From Spirogloea muscicola (taxonomy: Eukaryota; Streptophyta; Zygnematophyceae; Spirogloeales; Spirogloeaceae), in NCBI GenBank assembly GCA_009602725.1, contig WELB01000007.1:663419-678909 (forward strand): DNA of 15,491 nt, in the 5' to 3' direction. The notes beneath the pieces were generated by a model that worked only from the letters and a program-made list of their open reading frames with translations, searched no databases and had not been told where the DNA came from. Shown in pieces: positions 9,652 to 15,491 of the stretch (within the stretch, counting starts at the first letter, position 1; the number at the start of each line of letters is the position of its first letter). The position numbers were made by a program, and so were the translations under genes.

Positions 9652-9699
9652 CCTCTACAAGCAACATGTGCTGTGCCTCTCCAAGCAACATGTGCTGTG
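9652..9699. repeat. Tandem repeat, two 24-bp units
   Basis: CCTCTACAAGCAACATGTGC plus TGTG (9652-9675) is followed directly by the same 24 bases with one change (9676-9699). No gene spans it. Confidence 0.9.
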
Positions 9700-10366
9700 G
9701 GAGGCCTGATCACTAGGGCAAGAGCAGCACCATATTGTTCATAGTCTCTCACTTTTATGGGTGTCAATCCTTGACGTTAATAGCCTCGCAACCAGGTCTC
9801 ACCGTTGCCTGGAGTAATTTAGCACTACAATGTCACCTGTCAGCAGTATGTGCTTGCTCTGCTTGCCAGAGTCAGAGGAGTTGCCTACAAATGCACTACA
9901 TGATAGCCCAATGTTCCAATTCTCCCACGAGGAAGGCGTGACATCTTTATCCGCAGGCACGCAATCATGTCAATCTTACACGGCAATTGTTCAAGTGACG
10001 ATCAGCAGACTTGGAAAGTAAAAGAGCTGAAGCTTGGGTGGGGCTTACACAGGTTACAATCAAGACTGCAAGTAGCAGCAATTGGTCCCAATGCTAACAG
10101 GATGTTCCTGGTCAAGCCAAGCTTCACCCAGAGGCTCCGCCCGCACCCAAGGTGGAGCCCCTTGCGTGAAGCAAGGCCTAGCAAGCTAGGACCAGGTCAT
10201 AGCTGGATAAGGTACACTGGAATATAATTGGAAGAGCTAATTGGCAAGAGACGAGGGCCTTCTATTGCATTGTCATTCACGCCAAAGAAAGACTGTGGCT
10301 AATGTGCCCTGGGGCTGAGGGCTTCGCTAGACCACTTCAACGACTGCAGTCAGCAGTCACTTTCAG
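9700..10366. other. Spacer downstream of the histidine kinase gene
   Basis: No coding exon recognised. Two TTACA words at 10045-10049 and 10054-10058 read TGTAA on the minus strand, about 310-320 bases beyond the kinase stop codon, and are candidate poly(A) signals for that gene. Confidence 0.4.
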
Positions 10367-13300
10367 TCACCTCTTGCTTACTTGCTGCATGTTGCTCATG
10401 ATGTCGGCCAAAACCTTATTGACAACTTCCGATATGTTCTCCCACACGATCGGCTTGCTCAAATAACCACTAAGCCCTGCTTCCTCGATCTCCACAGTCA
10501 GGACGTCAGCTGTGAGGGCGTAAATTGGTATCGACTTTGCTGGACCTGGAAGTTGACGGATGAGCTTCGTGGCGCTCAGACCATCCAAGACGGGCATCTG
10601 GACATCCATGAGGACTATATCAAAACTCTCCCTCTGCACGGCTTCAAGAGCAAGTTGGCCATTGCCCACTAAAGTCACCTGAGACATGGATAGAACAATT
10701 TGTGTATTAGTGTCTGCGATTGTCCTTGTTCAATAGGCGATAAAGGCTCCCTGCAAAGAGTTCGTCTACTGTGACAAAGTAGGCCCACCGTTGTTCCTCA
10801 AGTGATGATGTTATGATTACTGCGCAGAGTTCGTTTCTCATGGCAGGTCTGCCATGAGAAACTAGCCTGAAAAGCAAGCCTGGCGTGTGTATCTCCGGTC
10901 TTTGCAAGCACTCTTGAGCTAGCAGAAGCACTCTTTACTGAAAACCTTCACAAGCATTGCATTACTTATGGAGCATAGGAAAGAGCACAAGCCTTGTGGC
11001 CGTAATGCTTGAGGATGCGTTGAATGAGAAGCTGGTTGACTTTGTTGTCTTCGGCCACCAGCACCCTCAGTTGGCCATCTTCTCCAAGAGGAACGGGCCT
11101 AGGCGACTTAGCGCGCAGCTCCTTGCTGGTGAGGGGGGCCTTGTCAAGAGCACTCTCGGCAGGCCCAGTCACCTTCTCCGGCTCCTCTGCCAGAGCCAGC
11201 GGAACAGTCACCCGGAAGGTGCTGCCTACCCCAACTTCGCTTTCTGCTTCGATCATCCCGCCCATGAGCCCGAGCAAGCCTTTGGAGATGGCCAGCCCGA
11301 GGTGTGCGCCAGTGCCCCTTACTCCCACCTGCTTCTCTGACTCATGAAACAGCCTCTGGAGGTGCTCTGGATCGATGCCGCAGCCTGTGTCGGACACGCT
11401 TATCTCAAACCAGACGTGCTTGTCCTCCGGCTCAAGCTCCTCGACTGTGGCCTCCCATGTCTGCTGGCACTCAAAAGTGCCCTGCTCTTGCTGCTGCCTC
11501 AACCACTGCCTCTTCCACTGCAGCTGCTCCTCCCTCCTCCTCCTCTCCTCCACTCCTTCAGCACTACTGGCCCACTCCTTGTCGAGCTCCATCGTGACCT
11601 TCCCATTCACCTCAGTTTCTGGAGCAGTGCTACCAGAGTTGGCGTGCAGTTGGGACGACTGCCTCTTTCTGGTCCGAGGCGGCTTCTTCACACCCCAGTC
11701 CGCTGTAGGCATGATTTTTGCAGTACCTATTGAGTTGGAGGGGTCTTGACATGGACTTCTACCGGGGCTGGGGTTGTCTTGCATGATACCTTGCTGCCCA
11801 ATGCTGCTGTCCTCCATCTGCACAAAACCACGTGATTTAAAGTGGCTCCTGCTTATGACATCTCTGTCAGAAGCAGCGGCCACACCTCCTTGTCTGCTCC
11901 CACAAACGTGATCATCGCACCACTGAGTGACACGCCCCTGAATGACAGCATCAGGGTGCAGAGCCTCCGACATCTGCACGTCTTTGCAACTAGCTGGAGA
12001 CATGCTCTCATCCAAGCAGCTGTCGTCTTCAACTCGTGGCACAATGCTCGCTCCTTCAGCTGGGGTGAGGGAGATGTCCAGCCTGAGTGACTCAGCTGGG
12101 TGAGATGGGCTGACAGAGGCTGGGCTGGAGGTAGTAGAACAAGGTGAGGAGGAGCTGCCCATTGTCTGCGTGGATGCTGACCGCGTGAGAAGACTGCCAA
12201 GCTGGCCAGAGGCAGACAGTGGGAACGACTTGGAGGCTGGAGGCTCAGTGCCAGGGCTGCCGTTGGCAGGACTGCCTGGCACAACAGGTGAGTATGTTCT
12301 GCCCCAGATCCCACGAGCAGTAGAATTTTGGATCTTGGAATGCAGATCAGAGGGGGTTGACGTCTTCACCCACGTGATGGAAATAGTGCCCCGACTGGTG
12401 AACTTGACTGCATTGCTGACCAGATTGACGAGTATCTGACCATATTGCAAGCACACATATCCATCAGGAAGGAGCACACACTGCCAATTGTAACTCCACT
12501 TGCACTTCGAGACATCTGGCCACCTACTTCAGAGAAGAAAAGGTTACGCTATGAATGAAGCATCACCTGCTTCATGCGTACAGGATCCCCGCGGAGGGCC
12601 ACCAGATCTTGTGGAGGATACTGGACCTTCAATTTCAGCTGCTTCTCCTCCAGGTCAAATTGGAACAGGCTCTGCACCTGCACACGTTGAGGTGAATAAG
12701 GGAATGTGAGTCACATGGTCTCTTCACTGCCATGCCGTAACATCCTTTCACTGCCCTTTACTGTGCCTCTAAATTTCTGGTGGAGAATGGCAGCGAATAC
12801 TTCAGAGTGGGTGTCTTCCACCAGGCTGATGAAGCAACAGGGCTTTGCTGACAAGCAGCCATGAAGCATAGTTCTACACCACACATCTGCATTCCCTTGT
12901 CAACCTGATCCAACAGGTCGCCCGCGTGGAAGTCAATGTCTTCCAGTAAGAGGCGACCAGCCTCCAGCTTGCAGTAGTCTAAGATATTATTGATGACGGT
13001 CATGAGGCCTTCCGCTGAGCTTTGCATGACAACGACAAGGCCCATCTGTTCCTGAGCCAAAGGTGTCAACTTCAGCAAGTCCAGCATGCCCAAAACACCT
13101 GCACATGTAAGAGGGCTAACCTTAGCAGGAATAGAGAACACCTCCACCCAGACAATCACATCGCAGCATGAGCTAGCCTCAACATGTTTGGTTGTTTTCC
13201 TGATCTTATCAAGCTTGCAGAAGGCAAACATCATGACAATGACTCTTCAAGCTGTGGAAGAAGAGCAGAGTACGTCTCTGAGCAACCTCACCTGTCATGG

Positions 13301-15408
13301 GAGTCCGAAGCTCGTGACTCATTGTCGCCAGGAACTGAGACTTCCCCTTATTGGCCGCAACAATGACATTTTGTGCATCTCTTTCTGCCGTGAAGTCCTC
13401 AAACAACCATAGGCGGCCATGTACAGCACTGGAGCTACCGCTGACCGGGTAGCTCTGCACATGAAGTACCCTTCTCGGCTCCTTCAGCACCCATTCCTCA
13501 TTGATAATGGAGTTCTGCTGGCCAGCCACGGCCATAAACCATCTGCACAGCCATGCATAAAACGCCTTACAGCAGACCCAAATGGATCATATAGCAGATC
13601 TGGAAGAGGATGACCATCTAATGCAGGTGGTCTCACTGCGATGGAACCTGCACACTGTAGTATTCCACTAGCAAGGAGGTCACACAGATTGCAATGTACA
13701 TTCGCTGACCCGTAGTAACGCTGCCCTTGCCATAGTGACTACATGCTGCTCCTACTTAGAAGACACCTATTATGGAACTGCTGTGAGACCTCAACAGACA
13801 TTGACATCGGCAGGACACGACTGAGAGAAGATCTGTAGGCACACTACCTTTGTACGTCAGAGCGAGTGCCACTGCGTTCTGCAAGATTGCGCATGGAATT
13901 GGCAACCACCAGTGGATCCACCTCACCAAAGTACGATAGCTGCAGGAGCTGCGCAGCGGCTGGATTGACAACCACCTGCTGCAGGTCATCGTCCACGAAG
14001 ACAACTGCCTGGGGCATCCTTTTCAGAATGGCATCGAACTGGCGAGCAAGACGCTCTCCCTTGCGAGCGTAAGTGCGATTCGCAAGAAGGAGGGGGAAAG
14101 AATGCACAGCTTGACTTATTAGGTCCACTGCTGTGCTGGGGATGGCTTTTGAGTTGGTCCACAGAGCATAGCAGATGCCATCAAAGCTTTCACAACAGCA
14201 CAGACGAAATGCAACCCAATCAACTTGGAGAGAGGAATGCCCAGTATTGTCCTAGAAACTCATGGCAATACAAGTAACACAAGTGCGACAACAAGCCCTG
14301 CTGCACTGGAAGAGTCTTGACCTCCACAGCCCCACAGGAAGACATCAAGCAAGATGTTGATGAGTAATATAAGTTTCTTGCTAATATATTGGGGGCTGTG
14401 AGTGCCAGTCTGAACGAATTGAGCAGGTATCTGGTCAAAGTGGCACTCACCCTTCCTCGAGGCTGAAGGTCCGCGCAAGGAAGCATACCACATTCCTCCC
14501 CAGAGCAGCTGTCACCTCGTCCGCAATGTGCACCTCCTTGGCATTGACAACCTGCGGGTGATGGCACTCAAGCAGTGAGGTCGTGAAGACCATCACGACA
14601 TGATAGGAGGCGTCTTGACTGCCAGTGCATACACATGCAGCAACGCATAGTAGCTACTGCAAAGACGTGCAACCTTTATCTGGGCCTGTGGCTCCCTGCA
14701 ACTACTTTTGTGACTACATTTGCAACACTCTGCAAGACCTGTCAAATGCTGATGGAGCAAAGATCAACAGCAGTGCTGAGACTTGAGTAAGCAGGGACCT
14801 CTACACTGACCTCTACACTGTCTCGTATCGTGTTGTGGAAACCTTAGCCTCTGCTTCTCTAGTCAGACAGAAGCGAGAGAAGGGCGTGGCGTGCAGGCAA
14901 TCGGCGGTACCTGGCCGGTGGCCAGGCTGAGCAGGTTGTCCTCGTACGTCACAACGTCCGGCATCATGCCCTTAGGCGCACACAGGATGGTCTCGAGGTG
15001 CCGGCTGCAGCGCTGGATGGCGGCGACGACCACGGCGTCGGCGACGAGGGACGTGGCCAGGATCTGGAGGACCGACTGCGGGAGGTAGAAGGAGACGGCA
15101 CCGGGCGACTGCGGCGGCGTGTCGACGCCGAGGAGCTTGCGGACGTGAACGCCGGCGCCGCCGGCACCGCCCTTGCCGTCAGCGGCGGCCTCCGGCGGCT
15201 TGGGCTGGGCGACCAGGCGCAGGAACTCGCCGAGCGTGCCCTCCGCCACCGCGCACCCGGAGCCCACGCTGCCGCCGGCGGCGGCGGCGGCGACGGCGCC
15301 GCTCCATGCGGCGGCATCTGCGCCGGTCTCGGTGTAGGGCACATGCAAGCCGCGCCCGATGTCGCCGACGGCGTTCAGCTGGCTGCCGTAGAGCAGCGCG
15401 GAGGCCAT
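10367..15408 (-). CDS. Hybrid sensor histidine kinase (GAF-like, PAS, HisKA, HATPase_c, receiver), 8 exons
   Basis: Such proteins autophosphorylate a His and pass the phosphate to their own receiver Asp, then usually to an HPt protein. Exons (minus): 15408-14911, 14551-14451, 14186-13848, 13542-13292, 13098-12905, 12677-12567, 12435-10993, 10678-10367; phases agree, giving about 1082 residues. Order: Ala/Gly-rich N-terminus; GAF-like segment (EVTAALGRNVVCFLARTF, then FDGICYALWT); PAS (MPQAVVFVDDDLQQVVVNPA); H box SHELRTPMTGVLGMLD; N box RMKQILVNLVSNAVKFT; G1 DTGCGI; G2 GTGAHLGLAI; receiver with VLVAEDNKVNQ, phospho-Asp in VLMDVQMPVLDG, the Thr of ALTAD and Lys of SKP. All catalytic boxes are present. 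No clear transmembrane pair, so probably soluble. Odd points: a ~315-residue insertion between N and G1 boxes, a short ATP lid and a probable GC-AG last intron. The frame is open upstream of 15408 to the window edge, so the true start may lie outside. The 14186 acceptor is the least certain join. Not an ethylene or cytokinin receptor by its N-terminus. Confidence 0.93.
10679..10992 (-). other. Kinase last intron, probable GC-AG type
   Basis: Receiver homology requires GGC CAC AAG to join GTG ACT TTA (GHK|VTLVGNG). On the minus strand the intron would begin AAG|GCTTGT and end TCTCAG. No GT donor keeps the receiver frame without adding residues. It contains the 13-bp hairpin at 10833-10862. Confidence 0.6.
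10833..10862. repeat. Perfect 13-bp inverted repeat with 4-base loop in a kinase intron
   Basis: GTTTCTCATGGCA (10833-10845), loop GGTC, then the exact reverse complement TGCCATGAGAAAC (10850-10862). It lies within the last intron of the kinase gene, roughly mid-intron. Confidence 0.85.
14796..14819. repeat. 12-bp tandem duplication in kinase intron 1
   Basis: GACCTCTACACT occurs twice in a row. It lies within the first intron (14552-14910) and has no obvious function. Confidence 0.85.
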
Positions 15409-15491
15409 GGCAGCGAGCCAGGCGGCGCCAGCGGAAGCGAGCCTCGGAGCCCGGAGGCGGCCTCCGTCACGCCGCCGCCGCCGTCGCCGCC

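Noticed and set aside
10957-11733. Several long plus-strand frames opposite the kinase gene
   Set aside because: They are antisense shadows of the long kinase exon, whose minus-strand frame has unmistakable kinase and receiver motifs.
13548-13647. Minus-strand frame reading LPDLLYDPFGSAVRRF between the PAS exons
   Set aside because: It looks protein-like, but no pair of splice sites links it in phase to the flanking exons, whereas joining 13848 directly to 13542 keeps the frame and gives a normal PAS length. Treated as intron.

Overview
The window is nuclear DNA from a eukaryote, most likely a green alga (Chlorophyta; a trebouxiophyte is a guess). Genes are cut into many short exons by GT-AG introns of about 85-380 bases. 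Exons near gene starts are very GC-rich, while introns and intergenic DNA are not. The histone H4 fragment carries Arg77, as in plants. The Mo25 N-terminus reads like plant and algal Mo25. TGTAA motifs, the usual chlorophyte poly(A) signal, follow two of the genes. No prokaryotic operon, CRISPR array, phage or virus gene was seen.

Layout from left to right: (1) 1-2641, plus strand: a 5'-open, intron-split gene for an RsmE-type 16S rRNA (uracil-N3) methyltransferase with an organelle-targeting-like N-terminus. (2) 2642-3900: no recognisable gene, but repeat-derived DNA, including one arm of a ~190-bp repeat whose inverted partner lies at 8694-8882. (3) 4154-4342, plus strand: the last 62 residues of histone H4, with the N-terminal half missing and the window's only N immediately before it. 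(4) 4838-7605, minus strand, convergent with H4: a complete eleven-exon Mo25/CAB39 gene (353 residues). (5) 7606-10366: about 2.8 kb with repeats, microsatellites and only weak coding candidates. (6) 10367-15408 and perhaps further, minus strand: an eight-exon hybrid histidine kinase (GAF-like, PAS, HisKA, HATPase, receiver; about 1082 residues from the first ATG in the window).

The exon models for Mo25 and the kinase were built by hand. All intron phases agree in both genes, and the protein motifs join correctly across the splice sites. The middle exons of rsmE remain uncertain. The genes have unrelated jobs (organelle rRNA modification, chromatin, kinase scaffolding, two-component signalling), and I see no evidence that they form a functional cluster. 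The most notable features are the ~315-residue insertion inside the kinase ATPase domain, a probable GC-AG intron in its receiver domain, the H4 fragment joined at an N, two perfect hairpins inside introns, and a local family of inverted and degenerate repeats.
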